The notes beneath the pieces are model-generated. The model was not told where the DNA came from. It worked only from the letters and a program-made list of their open reading frames with translations, and did not search any database. A DNA stretch of 64,000 nucleotides from Aliivibrio sp. S4MY1. GTDB taxonomy: Bacteria > Pseudomonadota > Gammaproteobacteria > Enterobacterales > Vibrionaceae. Location: NCBI RefSeq assembly GCF_028765545.1, contig NZ_JARACP010000019.1:1-64000 (forward strand), written 5' to 3'. Of the stretch, positions 17,483 to 27,095 are shown piece after piece. The position numbers were made by a program, and so were the translations under genes. Position 1 is the stretch's first letter. Each line of letters starts with the position of its first letter.

Positions 17483-19672
17483 TTATCGCTCTACTTTTAC
17501 CTCTTTAGTGCGTGAGCTTAGTATTTCAGACAGTGAATGCATTTCAGGTAAAATTTGATGAATTAAATGCAGTTGCTGCAGCACCATTTTTACTGAATTT
17601 TCATCCTCATCTCGCCATTCTGAGAGGCGTTGTTCAATACTTTCTTCAGCAATAATATTCAATTTATCATTACAATCCGTATTACTGAGTTGGCATTGAA
17701 TTTGGTTCAAATGTGAATGGATAATGCGATGAGATTCTGCGACTAACTGATGTGTTTCTTCATCTTTTAAACGGGTTCGATGAGCACCAAGTGCCGAAAT
17801 GTAACTCAGCATGGCATGACATAAACAAAGAAAACGGAATGACTCATCCACCGCTGTTTGATATTTACCCGGTTCAATCAACATATTACTGATGGCAGAG
17901 CTGAGTGCCGCCTCATTATTATGTGCTTGTCTGCGGGATAATCGATATTGTAAGGAATCTTTTTTACCAGCTCGATATTGCGAAATTATGTTAGCTAAAT
18001 AATCCTGATGCGCATTCACTGTATCAGCCATTACCTTATGCAAACGTTTTGATTGCCAGTCGGGTAGGATATAAGTGACAGCGATAACCGCTAAAATACA
18101 GCCAACAATGGTATCTCCTAAACGAGGAAGGATGACTGCATAACCTTCACCTAATTGGTTAAAACAGAACAAAACCAAAATGGTGATAAAGGCTGTTGCA
18201 AAGCCATAGTTAGCAAGACGGAAAGCAAAAAATAACACTCCAGCGATAACCATGAGAACCAGTTGACTATCAAGAGAGGGAAACAGAACTAAGAGTGCCG
18301 TTCCTGCCAATAAACCAATAATCGTGCCTGCAACACGAGCGACTAATTTCTCTTTAGTTGCACTGTAGTTTGGTTGGCACACAAAAAGAGTGGTTAATAA
18401 AATCCAGTATCCACGTTCTAAATCAAACGCTTGGATAATGCCATAACCGGCAGTAAGTGCGAGAGCCATTCTAATAGCATGGCGAAATAGAACGGAATCA
18501 GTAGTCATATTGGCTTTTAAACGTTGCCACATTGCCTTTGGTGTGTGTGCTCCTTGGTCTGCTAATACCGTATCTTCTTCAATATCAAGACTACGTTCTG
18601 GATTACTAATATTAGCGAATTGACGCTCAACGGTTGCTAAGTTATTAAACAGATATTCAAGTTGAATAACGGAAAGTCGCCATTCAGGTCGTTGTTGTTC
18701 TTTTATTGCGATTAAAGATTGCTGTAGTTCATCTAATGCAAAAATGGACGTCTGTGCATGTTGGTAAGGTAAACCTAGAGATAAGCAGCGAGCAACCTCT
18801 TTACAGGCTAAAGATTGGCTATGAAGTAAATGCTTAAAACGAAAAAGAATGTCACTACGATTAAACGTGTTCGCAAGGTCTTGGTAGCGATAATGGCTAG
18901 AACTAACGCGTTCATGAATATCTTGAGCAATGAAGTATATTTTTAAAAATCGGTCGCTAGCACCGACAACATGCCCACCTTGAGCTCGAGTCAGTAATGA
19001 GGCTTTACTGTTATTTAATGCCGTTACCATTTGTGCATTATTCTTAGCTTCTTGAATGCGATAAGGCTGAGGCGTTAAGTTAGTGACAGGGTGAAACAGT
19101 TCACTTTTAATATCTAAATACTTTGCCATTGTTTCAAATACGGTCGCTAGATTTTGTTGTACCGGTTGCAGAGGCCAGAAAATCTGCCAAGTCAGGGATA
19201 TCGAATAATACCAAGCAGCACCCCCCAGTAATAACATTGGTTGGTACCAAAGGTTTGGGCTGTCGGCTGCACCTAACATGGTATAAATAGCAATTAATAA
19301 TGAACCAAACGCGATACTGGCGTAACGGGGTCCTAATGCACCAAGCATGATAAAGGAGACGGTTGAACAGAAGAGTCCAATCGCAAATAAAATAGGCGTA
19401 TTGAAAAGCAACTCGATAGAAAATGCGGCAATAGCAAAACAGATAAAGGTTAAAAATAACGCTTTAAGTCGGCCTGATAATTTATCTTCTGTTTCAGCTA
19501 AAGCAACGGCGATGATCCCCAGAATTAAAGGAGTAATCGCTGTGTTTTGTTCCAAATACCAACATGGAATGACGGCACCGACTAAAGCGAGTAGTACACG
19601 AACACTAAAATTGATGGTTTTATTAGCCCAGTATTGGCGAAAAATTTGACGATAAGTCACAATAAGCAGCAT
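17483..19672 (-). CDS. yccS: YccS-family inner-membrane protein (FUSC fold)
   Basis: A 729-residue membrane protein with the two-part layout of the YccS/YhfK/AaeB group: a first cluster of about six hydrophobic segments (residues 20-165), a long cytoplasmic helical region (about 170-405), a second hydrophobic cluster (about 410-530, containing GYWILLTTLFVCQPNYSATK, the FUSC-type signature) and a C-terminal cytoplasmic part. Members are thought to export aromatic acids or other small molecules, but YccS itself has no proven substrate. In E. coli yccS also neighbours helD and mgsA, so the context is conserved. It is divergent from helD. The start codon choice is uncertain; no clear Shine-Dalgarno is visible. 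Confidence 0.85.
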   Translation of the reverse strand: MLLIVTYRQIFRQYWANKTINFSVRVLLALVGAVIPCWYLEQNTAITPLILGIIAVALAETEDKLSGRLKALFLTFICFAIAAFSIELLFNTPILFAIGLFCSTVSFIMLGALGPRYASIAFGSLLIAIYTMLGAADSPNLWYQPMLLLGGAAWYYSISLTWQIFWPLQPVQQNLATVFETMAKYLDIKSELFHPVTNLTPQPYRIQEAKNNAQMVTALNNSKASLLTRAQGGHVVGASDRFLKIYFIAQDIHERVSSSHYRYQDLANTFNRSDILFRFKHLLHSQSLACKEVARCLSLGLPYQHAQTSIFALDELQQSLIAIKEQQRPEWRLSVIQLEYLFNNLATVERQFANISNPERSLDIEEDTVLADQGAHTPKAMWQRLKANMTTDSVLFRHAIRMALALTAGYGIIQAFDLERGYWILLTTLFVCQPNYSATKEKLVARVAGTIIGLLAGTALLVLFPSLDSQLVLMVIAGVLFFAFRLANYGFATAFITILVLFCFNQLGEGYAVILPRLGDTIVGCILAVIAVTYILPDWQSKRLHKVMADTVNAHQDYLANIISQYRAGKKDSLQYRLSRRQAHNNEAALSSAISNMLIEPGKYQTAVDESFRFLCLCHAMLSYISALGAHRTRLKDEETHQLVAESHRIIHSHLNQIQCQLSNTDCNDKLNIIAEESIEQRLSEWRDEDENSVKMVLQQLHLIHQILPEMHSLSEILSSRTKEVKVER

Positions 19673-19827
19673 CTAACGAGTGGAAAAAATCTATCATAAC
19701 AAAGTCCTATCGATAAAAAAGTATAAGCGACAAGATCATTGTCTTAATACTGATCTGGGACAACAAAAAAAGAACCTGATATCCTAGGCACTCTTCGAGT
19801 TAAATTTTCTTTAGGTAGTATTGAATA

Positions 19828-21891
19828 ATGCAGATCAAAGCAACCACTTTCGCTCAGTGGTTAGTTCAGGGTGATTATTATCAACTTGAATTAGAACCAG
19901 AGCAGCTGTTGTTTACCTCACATAAATTCCAAGTATCAGTCCCATTTGATAAATGGAGTGGGAAGGTGACTTTTCAAAGAGGGTTGGTTTGGAGTTCTCT
20001 TTGTTTTTACAATCGAAATGATCAGGTCGCATGGCGAGTTTCAGGGCTACCGTGGCAAGAGTGTGACGCTATTATTAATAACGTCTTAAATGCGTATGCC
20101 GATTGGAAAGAATCAAAGATAGTAATGTTAAATCAATTAAAACCACAAATGTTGGAATTGGTTGATGATTTTGTTTCTCAACGCCGTTTTCTTAAACAAA
20201 CCGAAGCCTTAATGATGGTCGAAAAACTGTACGATCTTTTTGAGCAAACAGGCCTTTCAATACCATTGGCTGAGCAACTGCAACCAGGCAGTATTGCACC
20301 AGTATTAAATTGGTTAACTGAGCCTGAAGAACAGTTGAAAAAGTTAAATGAAGTATGGTTAGAAGAACAGAAAGTAGAGTGGAAAACCTTCTTTTCTGAG
20401 TGTGAGTCTCAGCCATTAAATGAATCTCAGCAAAGCGCGCTATTATTAAATGAAGACCATACGTTAGTACTTGCAGGCGCAGGCTCTGGAAAAACCAGTG
20501 TACTTGTAGCACGAGTGCGCTATTTAATTGAAAGTGGCCATGCACAAGCAGACGAAATTTTATTACTTGCTTTTGGTCGTCAAGCGGCACAAGAAATGTC
20601 AGCTCGTATTATCGAAAAATTGGGATTCGACATTGGACAAAAAGTAAAAGTCGCCACTTTTCATCAACTGGGTTTGGATATTATTCGCCATGTTGAATAT
20701 CAACAGCCAAGACTTTCTTGTTTAGTAACGGATGTTAAATCGCGTAAAGAATGGTTTAGTCATGTACTTGATTCTGAATGGAAAAATGCGACAGCAAGTA
20801 ATCGCTGGAAAAAACATCTTAAAAAGTGGCCAATTGCTTATTTGAGAGGGGATGTCGATTTAAAAGAAGAATCGCATAATGAGAAATTGCAAGAATGGCT
20901 ATATAAGCAAATATGCCAATTGAATGCATTACAGCTTGATAAAAAAGAGATCATTGAACGAATTGAAACGCATATAGATGCTGCTCGTTTAAAAAGTGAG
21001 CTAAATATTGTTTGGCCATTTTTCAAAGCGTATGAGCGAACGTTAAAGCATGAAGATGCGATTGATTATGAATTGATGATATCAAAAGCGAAGCAGTACA
21101 TTAATGATAAAAAATACGATTTGCCTTGGTCTTTTGTTATGGTTGATGAATACCAAGATATTTCACCTCAACGCTTGGATTTAATTGAAGCGATTTGTCA
21201 TAACGAGAATACGCACAATACCAAAGCGACGTTGTTTGCTGTTGGTGATGATTGGCAAGCTATTTATCGTTTTGCCGGGGCAGATGTATCATTAACAACT
21301 GGGTTTGAGAAACGTTTTCAATCGACTCAAATTACACATTTATCTACAACGTATCGTTTTAATGATCAAATTGGTGCAGTCGCGAATCGCTTTATTCAAG
21401 AAAACCCTATGCAGCTTAAAAAAGAGCTGATTAGTTTTACTAAGCAGAAGAGAAAGGCAGTTAAAGTTATTGAGCATTGTTCAATAGAAAAAGAGTTACT
21501 GTCTTTGTCTAAAAATGCACGCAAAGGTGAAAATGTCGTTATTTTAGGGCGCAATCACAGCCATAAGCCAGATAATTTTGATGAATGGCTAAAGTATTAT
21601 CCAGGCTTAAACTTAGAATATAAAACCTGTCATGCCAGTAAAGGAACAGAAGCAGATTATGTCTTTATTGTGGAGATGACCGATGGCCAGTTCCCAATGA
21701 AATCAAGAGCTGAGTCATTGGATGGCGCACTGCTTCCTCATGAAGAAGATTTTAGTTATGCAGAAGAGCGTCGTTTATTTTATGTAGCTCTAACTAGAGC
21801 AAAAAGAAAAGTGTGGGTGGTATACCATGGTAAGCCTTCTCCTTTTGTTCAAGAGTTAGTAGATAAAGATTATCCAGTGATCATTGAATAA
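19828..21891 (+). CDS. helD: DNA helicase IV
   Basis: Superfamily I 3'-5' helicase of the UvrD/Rep group, 687 residues, near the E. coli HelD length (684). An N-terminal domain of about 195 residues precedes the motor. Walker A is AGAGSGKTS (about residue 217), Walker B DEYQD (about 440), motif III GDDWQAIYRFAGAD (about 474), motif IV region STTYRFND (about 506), motif V TCHASKGTEADYV (about 602) and motif VI ALTRAKRKVW (about 654). Role is in recombination and repair. It is divergent from yccS, and its terminator is shared with the convergent mgsA. Confidence 0.95.
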   Translation: MQIKATTFAQWLVQGDYYQLELEPEQLLFTSHKFQVSVPFDKWSGKVTFQRGLVWSSLCFYNRNDQVAWRVSGLPWQECDAIINNVLNAYADWKESKIVMLNQLKPQMLELVDDFVSQRRFLKQTEALMMVEKLYDLFEQTGLSIPLAEQLQPGSIAPVLNWLTEPEEQLKKLNEVWLEEQKVEWKTFFSECESQPLNESQQSALLLNEDHTLVLAGAGSGKTSVLVARVRYLIESGHAQADEILLLAFGRQAAQEMSARIIEKLGFDIGQKVKVATFHQLGLDIIRHVEYQQPRLSCLVTDVKSRKEWFSHVLDSEWKNATASNRWKKHLKKWPIAYLRGDVDLKEESHNEKLQEWLYKQICQLNALQLDKKEIIERIETHIDAARLKSELNIVWPFFKAYERTLKHEDAIDYELMISKAKQYINDKKYDLPWSFVMVDEYQDISPQRLDLIEAICHNENTHNTKATLFAVGDDWQAIYRFAGADVSLTTGFEKRFQSTQITHLSTTYRFNDQIGAVANRFIQENPMQLKKELISFTKQKRKAVKVIEHCSIEKELLSLSKNARKGENVVILGRNHSHKPDNFDEWLKYYPGLNLEYKTCHASKGTEADYVFIVEMTDGQFPMKSRAESLDGALLPHEEDFSYAEERRLFYVALTRAKRKVWVVYHGKPSPFVQELVDKDYPVIIE

Positions 21892-21906
21892 TTAACTAGA
21901 AACTAA

Positions 21907-21950
21907 TAAAAAATCCCTTACTGAACTATTAATGCAGTAAGGGATTTTTT
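21907..21950. terminator. Bidirectional terminator between helD and mgsA
   Basis: Long perfect stem AAAAAATCCCTTACTG/CAGTAAGGGATTTTTT (21908-21923 with 21935-21950). Confidence 0.92.
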
Positions 21951-21971
21951 GTATTTGATTTCCACTAATAT

Positions 21972-22427
21972 TTATAAGCGTTCAGCTAAATAAGCATCGT
22001 AATCAGGAATTTCAATTTCAACTTCTTGCGTCATATTAGGGGATGTGATCATTAATTTTGCGCTAGCACGGTTCATGGCAACCGGGACATTCCAAACCGT
22101 CGCAATACGTAGTAATGCTTTTACATCTGGGTCATGAGGCACTGCATTTAAAGGGTCCCAGAAGAAAATCATCATGTCGATTTTACCTTCAGAGATTAAT
22201 GCACCTAATTGTTGGTCACCTCCCATAGGGCCGCTTAATAAACTCTTAATAGCAAGTCCTGTTTCACGGCTGAGTAGGTTTCCTGTTGTCCCTGTCCCAA
22301 ATAAAAAATGTCCCTGTAATGCATCTTTGTTCTCCTTAACCCAGCGTAGTAGCTCTGGCTTATAATGGTCATGAGCGACAAGTGCAATATTTTTATGCGC
22401 AGGGATAATCCGTGTTGTTTTTTTCAT
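21972..22427 (-). CDS. mgsA: Methylglyoxal synthase
   Basis: Converts dihydroxyacetone phosphate to methylglyoxal and phosphate, a bypass that relieves sugar-phosphate stress; 151 residues, the normal length, cytoplasmic hexamer in the family. Active-site elements are visible: HDHYK (residues 19-23), the phosphate-binding TGTTG (about 45-49), [11 protein letters not shown] (about 65-75, containing the catalytic aspartate of GGD), [15 protein letters not shown] (about 88-102). It stands alone here, facing helD, and is separated from its usual neighbour yccT by the tor genes and a pilin-like gene. Confidence 0.96.
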   Translation of the reverse strand: MKKTTRIIPAHKNIALVAHDHYKPELLRWVKENKDALQGHFLFGTGTTGNLLSRETGLAIKSLLSGPMGGDQQLGALISEGKIDMMIFFWDPLNAVPHDPDVKALLRIATVWNVPVAMNRASAKLMITSPNMTQEVEIEIPDYDAYLAERL

Positions 22428-22503
22428 TAAGGTTCCTTATTTAGTTTAACTTTAACTTTAACCTAGCCTAGTGTTTATTCATCTCAATTACATGACAATC
22501 ATA

Positions 22504-23499
22504 CTAATCTTGAGCAGCAACAAAGAATGTAGGTCGATATTCCGCTGGAGATAAAGAATCTTGCAATATATTTTTAGGTAAATGATCGGGTGTTAACGTT
22601 TCAATCGTTGGTGATATTTTAAAAGGCAAGGGGTGGTGGTTTAAATAGTCAATAGCTTGCTGAATGCTTAATCGACCTTGCAGTACCATTTGATCTGTAG
22701 GGGAAAATAACACACGTTCTCGCAATAAACCGCGATATACTGCATGACTTAGGTAAGTTGAAACTAACCCGACTTTATTTTGCCATTTTCTGCTAGCTAA
22801 CTCACTGATAGCAACTTCAATAGCAACGGCTCCACCGACTAAGTAATCGAGTTTTTCATTTTCAAGTGCATCTTGAATTAAATTGCGCTGTAGCTCTTTG
22901 CTGTTATCTCCCCAATAGGTAGCGCTAATGATAATGTCACTGTCTTTAATCGCATCGTTAAACCCCTGGGTCACAGGTTTTGTTCCACCTCGAGTTTTAG
23001 GTCCTGGTAACCAACCAATATAGGTAATACCTGACCCTTTTGGGTGCTGCTTTGCTAGAAACTCGCCGGCTTTAAACCCCATGTTGTACCAATCTACTCC
23101 CACTTCACCAAGATGAAGAGGAGGGTGAGGTGGAAGTGAACTTACTAATTCGTTTACACTAGCAAAGACAGGGATATTTTTAGTTAGTTTTTTTAAGTCT
23201 GATTGAAAGGCAACAGGGTCAACGGTACCTAAAATTATCGCGTTTGCACCAATAGTCACACATTGTTTAATTTGTTCTTTTTGGCGGTTAACATTTGGGT
23301 ATCCACCAGATTCATATACGGTGAGTTCAATGTTATTTTGTTTTGCTTCCTTGACCATACCGTAATTAACAGATAACCAATATGAGTCTTTTAGGTGGGG
23401 ATAAATAGCACATATCTTCCAAGGTTCTTTTGCTGAGGCAATAGGGGATAAAAAAATGGAAAGTAATAGAATTGCTATTGAATGAAAAGTAAGTTTCAT
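22504..23499 (-). CDS. torT: Periplasmic TMAO-sensing protein TorT
   Basis: Periplasmic binding protein of the type I (ribose-binding) fold, 331 residues, with a Sec signal peptide (hydrophobic core about 5-18, cleavage after ASA near residue 23). It binds trimethylamine N-oxide and presents it to the sensor kinase TorS. Family marks are the WKICAIYPHLKDSYWLSVNYGMV opening, GANAIILGTVDP (about 98) and IGWLPGPKTRGG (about 163). It is divergent from torS, with 74 bases between, the normal arrangement. No torR or torCAD genes are in the window, so the output must lie elsewhere. Confidence 0.92.
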   Translation of the reverse strand: MKLTFHSIAILLLSIFLSPIASAKEPWKICAIYPHLKDSYWLSVNYGMVKEAKQNNIELTVYESGGYPNVNRQKEQIKQCVTIGANAIILGTVDPVAFQSDLKKLTKNIPVFASVNELVSSLPPHPPLHLGEVGVDWYNMGFKAGEFLAKQHPKGSGITYIGWLPGPKTRGGTKPVTQGFNDAIKDSDIIISATYWGDNSKELQRNLIQDALENEKLDYLVGGAVAIEVAISELASRKWQNKVGLVSTYLSHAVYRGLLRERVLFSPTDQMVLQGRLSIQQAIDYLNHHPLPFKISPTIETLTPDHLPKNILQDSLSPAEYRPTFFVAAQD

Positions 23500-23573
23500 G
23501 GTCTCTTCGCACTGACTTTAGGTTGGTGATATGATACTCGCATTACTCTCTTTTCTAAAGTGCATTCAAGATT

Positions 23574-26456
23574 ATGTTATTTGCTTCTACAGGGATCGGT
23601 CGCAAGCTGTTTCTTACTTTTATGGTAATGATTGCCCTCATGGCTTTTGGGTCAGTGGTGGGGGTTTTAGGCTTCTCATACGTTGAAAAAACCGAAAGAA
23701 CCGTAATTGATTCTGCTATCCCAGCCGTCATTGAAGCGCGATATATTTCAGATTTAAGCACCAAGATCATTTATACCTCTCAACTGCTCTCTCAAGTTGA
23801 TTCTGAAAAAGAGAGAAAAACTTATGGTAAAGAGTTATTCACCTCAATTGAAAGCTTATACGACCGCTTAAAAGGGTTAGGTGTTTATCCGTTTGATAAA
23901 GCCTTACTGACACGGTTGGATCATCAAGTACAAGATATTGTCGATAACTTAGCAACAATGGGAAATAACGTTGGGGAAAAGGTTGTTTTACATCGACTTA
24001 TTCAAGAAAAAAGTAAAAAACTAACAAAAGCCGCATTACAGCTTGAGGAGCTATCTCGCTCCCAAGTATTGAACTCTAATACCATCACTATTGCCAATGT
24101 CGTTAAAATTTATGATTTAGTTGATAACGGAGATAAAGACTCTGTTTATAGAGCACTTGATACGCTTGTTGAAATTGACCTAGACCTAGCGGAACGATTA
24201 CATGAATTGCGTTTATTGACGTTCAAAGTCGTTAATACTCTTGATGATGCAAGAAACAGTAATGATATTGCTAAAGTCGAAAAATTGCGTCAAGACTTTA
24301 CTCGCGATATGACCATCATTACTCGTCGTGTGCAAGCGGTTGAAGATCCGAGTCGCACTCAACAAATGTTAATGTTGGCAAATAACCTAACAAAAAGTGA
24401 ACGTCTTTTTAGTGAGCTTATTCAGCTAGTTAATATTAATAAAAAATTGAAAGCATTAAGTGATGAAAATATACATAAATTTCAAGAGTTAAACCTTACG
24501 ATTGCTCAACTACTTGACCAAGCTAATGATGTGACTCAGCAGGCGGTTGCTGATGTGAATTTTGTTCTTAAAGTGGTACAACAACTGCTTATCTCTATTA
24601 CTTTGTTAGGGCTCTGTTTAGTTATCTATATCATGTGGCGTTATGTCTATGCCAGAGTGATCATGAGGTTGAACCAATATGAACAAGCGATTACGGATGT
24701 TGCTAATGGGCATCTTGATATTGAATTAGATACCTCCGGTGATGATGAATTAGCACAAATGGGACGATCAATCTTAGTTGCTCGCGATACCGCTCAAGAG
24801 CTTCAAGATTATAAAGACAGTTTAGAGTTACAAATTGCTCAGCGAACACAAGAGCTTAAATCAAGTAATGAAAGACTAAATGTTGAGATCATTAATCATG
24901 ATAAAGCGCGAGATTTAGCCGAACAAGCTAACCGAGCTAAATCTGCTTTTTTAGCCACAATGAGTCATGAAATTAGAACACCTCTTAATGGCGTTTTAGG
25001 TACGGGAGAACTCCTTCGTGGCAGTGGTTTAACAGCACAGCAAAAGCAATATGTAGATATTATTAATCGCAGTGGTGAAAACCTTCTTGATTTATTAAAT
25101 GATATTTTGGATTACTCAAAAATAGAAGCCGGTCATTTATCGATCCGAACGGTGAACTTTAATGTCCATTCAATGATCACCGATGTCCATCATTTATTTA
25201 GCTCAAGAGCGCAACAAAAAGGAATAACCTTATCATTTGACGTGCCTGCTGATATCCCGGCATGGTGGTTAGGGGATTGTACTCGAATTAGGCAAGTTCT
25301 TAATAATTTTGTGGGAAATGCGGTTAAATTTACCCATACCGGAAGCGTGACTATCCAGTTGCATACTATTTTAGACAGTACTTTATTATTTGAAGTGGTG
25401 GATACTGGTGTTGAGATTGCTGAGCATGAAATTAATAGTTTATTTGAGGCCTTTACTCAAGCAGAAGAAGGCCAGAAAGTGTATGGCGGGACAGGATTAG
25501 GATTAGCTATCAGCCAGCGCCTTATTGAGGCAATGGGTGGTGAAATTGGGGTGGACTCTAAAGAAGGGTTAGGCAGTACTTTTTGGTTCTCTTTAGATTT
25601 AGAAGAGGGCCATAGTATTACAACCTCTAATGATGAAGGAATAGAACCTACTGTGGCGCCAGCCCATTTACTTTTAGTTGAGGATAACCCTGTTAATCAA
25701 ATGGTCGCAGTTGGTTTTCTTGAGCGTTTAGGCCATAAAGTAACGGCGGTAGATACAGGATCTCTTGCGGAAAAAGCAGTGAAAGAGACGCAGTTTGATA
25801 TGTTACTTCTAGATATTAATTTACCAGACACTGATGGCGTATCATTACAAAAAAGATTAAGAGATATTGAGAAATCAAAAGAGAATACTGAAGGAAATAC
25901 ACCGATGTTGGCTGTTTCTGCGCACGTATTTAATGAAGATGTTGAGAGTTATTTAGCAGCAGGGTTTGATGGGTTCTTGGCAAAACCATTGGTGGAAAAC
26001 CAACTTATAAAAATGTTGAATCGTTTTTTGAGTGATACCCATCAAGCTTCAGAATTGAGTAAGATTTCTGAGTCTGAAAAAGTGATTCAAATGAATAATT
26101 GTGTGGAAGAAGAGACAATAGCAATGATATTAGACGAGAAAGTACTTCAAAGTGATTTAGCGGTATTAGGTGAAGATCGAATGCTTAAAATCATTAATTT
26201 ATTTAAACAGTCTTCTAAAGAGAATGTCCTTCAATTACAAGAAGCGATAGATGGTGCTAATGCGCATCAAGTTAATCAGTTAGCACATAAATTAAAAGGT
26301 TCAGCTGGGAGCTTAGGGTTAATGCAGCTTCATGCTCTTTGTCACGCTTATGAAGAAAGTGGTAAGCAAGGGGAGTTATCAGAGTGTAGCTCAGAAGCAC
26401 TCAATAATATTTACGACGCTTCAGTATTGGCTATTGAACAGTTTTTACAGCAGTGA
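23574..26456 (+). CDS. torS: Hybrid sensor histidine kinase TorS
   Basis: Inner-membrane phosphorelay kinase that responds to TMAO through TorT, 960 residues. Order: membrane segment 1 (about 12-36), periplasmic helical sensor (about 37-335), membrane segment 2 (about 335-355), HAMP, HisKA with the phosphoacceptor in ATMSHEIRTPLNG (about 463), HATPase with N box NFVGNAVKFT and G2 box GGTGLGLAIS, receiver domain with LLVEDNPVNQ and phosphoacceptor D in LLDINLPDTDG (about 743), and a C-terminal HPt domain with AHKLKGSAGSLG (about 902). The G1 box reads VVDTGVEIAEHEI where D-x-G-x-G is expected, a possible active-site change. Expected to pass phosphate to TorR. Confidence 0.93.
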   Translation: MLFASTGIGRKLFLTFMVMIALMAFGSVVGVLGFSYVEKTERTVIDSAIPAVIEARYISDLSTKIIYTSQLLSQVDSEKERKTYGKELFTSIESLYDRLKGLGVYPFDKALLTRLDHQVQDIVDNLATMGNNVGEKVVLHRLIQEKSKKLTKAALQLEELSRSQVLNSNTITIANVVKIYDLVDNGDKDSVYRALDTLVEIDLDLAERLHELRLLTFKVVNTLDDARNSNDIAKVEKLRQDFTRDMTIITRRVQAVEDPSRTQQMLMLANNLTKSERLFSELIQLVNINKKLKALSDENIHKFQELNLTIAQLLDQANDVTQQAVADVNFVLKVVQQLLISITLLGLCLVIYIMWRYVYARVIMRLNQYEQAITDVANGHLDIELDTSGDDELAQMGRSILVARDTAQELQDYKDSLELQIAQRTQELKSSNERLNVEIINHDKARDLAEQANRAKSAFLATMSHEIRTPLNGVLGTGELLRGSGLTAQQKQYVDIINRSGENLLDLLNDILDYSKIEAGHLSIRTVNFNVHSMITDVHHLFSSRAQQKGITLSFDVPADIPAWWLGDCTRIRQVLNNFVGNAVKFTHTGSVTIQLHTILDSTLLFEVVDTGVEIAEHEINSLFEAFTQAEEGQKVYGGTGLGLAISQRLIEAMGGEIGVDSKEGLGSTFWFSLDLEEGHSITTSNDEGIEPTVAPAHLLLVEDNPVNQMVAVGFLERLGHKVTAVDTGSLAEKAVKETQFDMLLLDINLPDTDGVSLQKRLRDIEKSKENTEGNTPMLAVSAHVFNEDVESYLAAGFDGFLAKPLVENQLIKMLNRFLSDTHQASELSKISESEKVIQMNNCVEEETIAMILDEKVLQSDLAVLGEDRMLKIINLFKQSSKENVLQLQEAIDGANAHQVNQLAHKLKGSAGSLGLMQLHALCHAYEESGKQGELSECSSEALNNIYDASVLAIEQFLQQ

Positions 26457-26458
26457 AA

Positions 26459-26487
26459 AGAATAGCCTACCATCACGGTAGGCTATT
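26459..26487. terminator. Terminator after torS, also facing the pilin-like gene
   Basis: AATAGCCTACC (26461-26471) pairs with GGTAGGCTATT (26477-26487), with flanking A and T runs. Confidence 0.88.
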
Positions 26488-26488
26488 T

Positions 26489-27052
26489 TTATTTCTGAGT
26501 AATAACGACAACGGTTCCTTTGGAGGAGTTATAAGAGATTTTAATTTGTGACTCTTCAGGGTTACTGCTATTAAAACCGTACAAGCGATTAATGTAATAA
26601 CATGAATCTTGAAAACTTTGCCCTTCACTGCGATAACGAACTGAAAGAAAATCGGTTTCATCCCTCTGGCGATGAGATACGGTTGGTGGATCGATCAAAA
26701 GAGCATTCCATAAATCATTGCAGCCTTGTTTACCCTTACCAATATTTTTAGGTTGGGCCATAACTCGATTCTTTTTGATACCAAGAGGAAAGCCCAATGT
26801 ATTTACATCTAAGTCCTCACTTGCAAACCCTTCAAGATCTGTTTTTGCAATTAAATTCCCGCTAGTTATCCAGCGATATTGCGTAAAAATAACAGACTGT
26901 TCAAAGTTAGCGGCAATTCCCTCTGCTTGGGATACGTAGGCATTATAGGAATAGTTAAGAAATTTAGGCACGGCAATAATCGTTAGAATAGCAATAAGAA
27001 CAATACCTACTATTAACTCAATAAGCGTAAAACCAAAAGTCTTCTTTTTCAT
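26489..27052 (-). CDS. Type IV pilin-like (prepilin) protein, unlinked to other pilus genes
   Basis: A 187-residue prepilin. The leader MKKKTFG is short and basic, the peptidase site is G/F, and the mature protein starts FTLIELIVGIVLIAILTI with the key glutamate at +5, all as in type IV pilins and pseudopilins. Two cysteines in the C-terminal part (GCNDLW about 116 and DSCYYIN about 149) could form the usual pilin disulfide loop. It may be a minor pilin or MSHA-like subunit, but no assembly genes are nearby. It has its own Shine-Dalgarno (GGAGG at about 27059-27063 on the minus strand) and lies 43 bases after the yccT-like gene, so the two could be co-transcribed. Confidence 0.82.
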   Translation of the reverse strand: MKKKTFGFTLIELIVGIVLIAILTIIAVPKFLNYSYNAYVSQAEGIAANFEQSVIFTQYRWITSGNLIAKTDLEGFASEDLDVNTLGFPLGIKKNRVMAQPKNIGKGKQGCNDLWNALLIDPPTVSHRQRDETDFLSVRYRSEGQSFQDSCYYINRLYGFNSSNPEESQIKISYNSSKGTVVVITQK

Positions 27053-27095
27053 ATAAACCTCCGTGTCCTATGGCATACACAAAGAAGTATCGGTA

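Noticed and set aside
20192-20590. 132-residue antisense frame inside helD
   Set aside because: Antisense shadow of a well-supported helicase gene, with no family resemblance.
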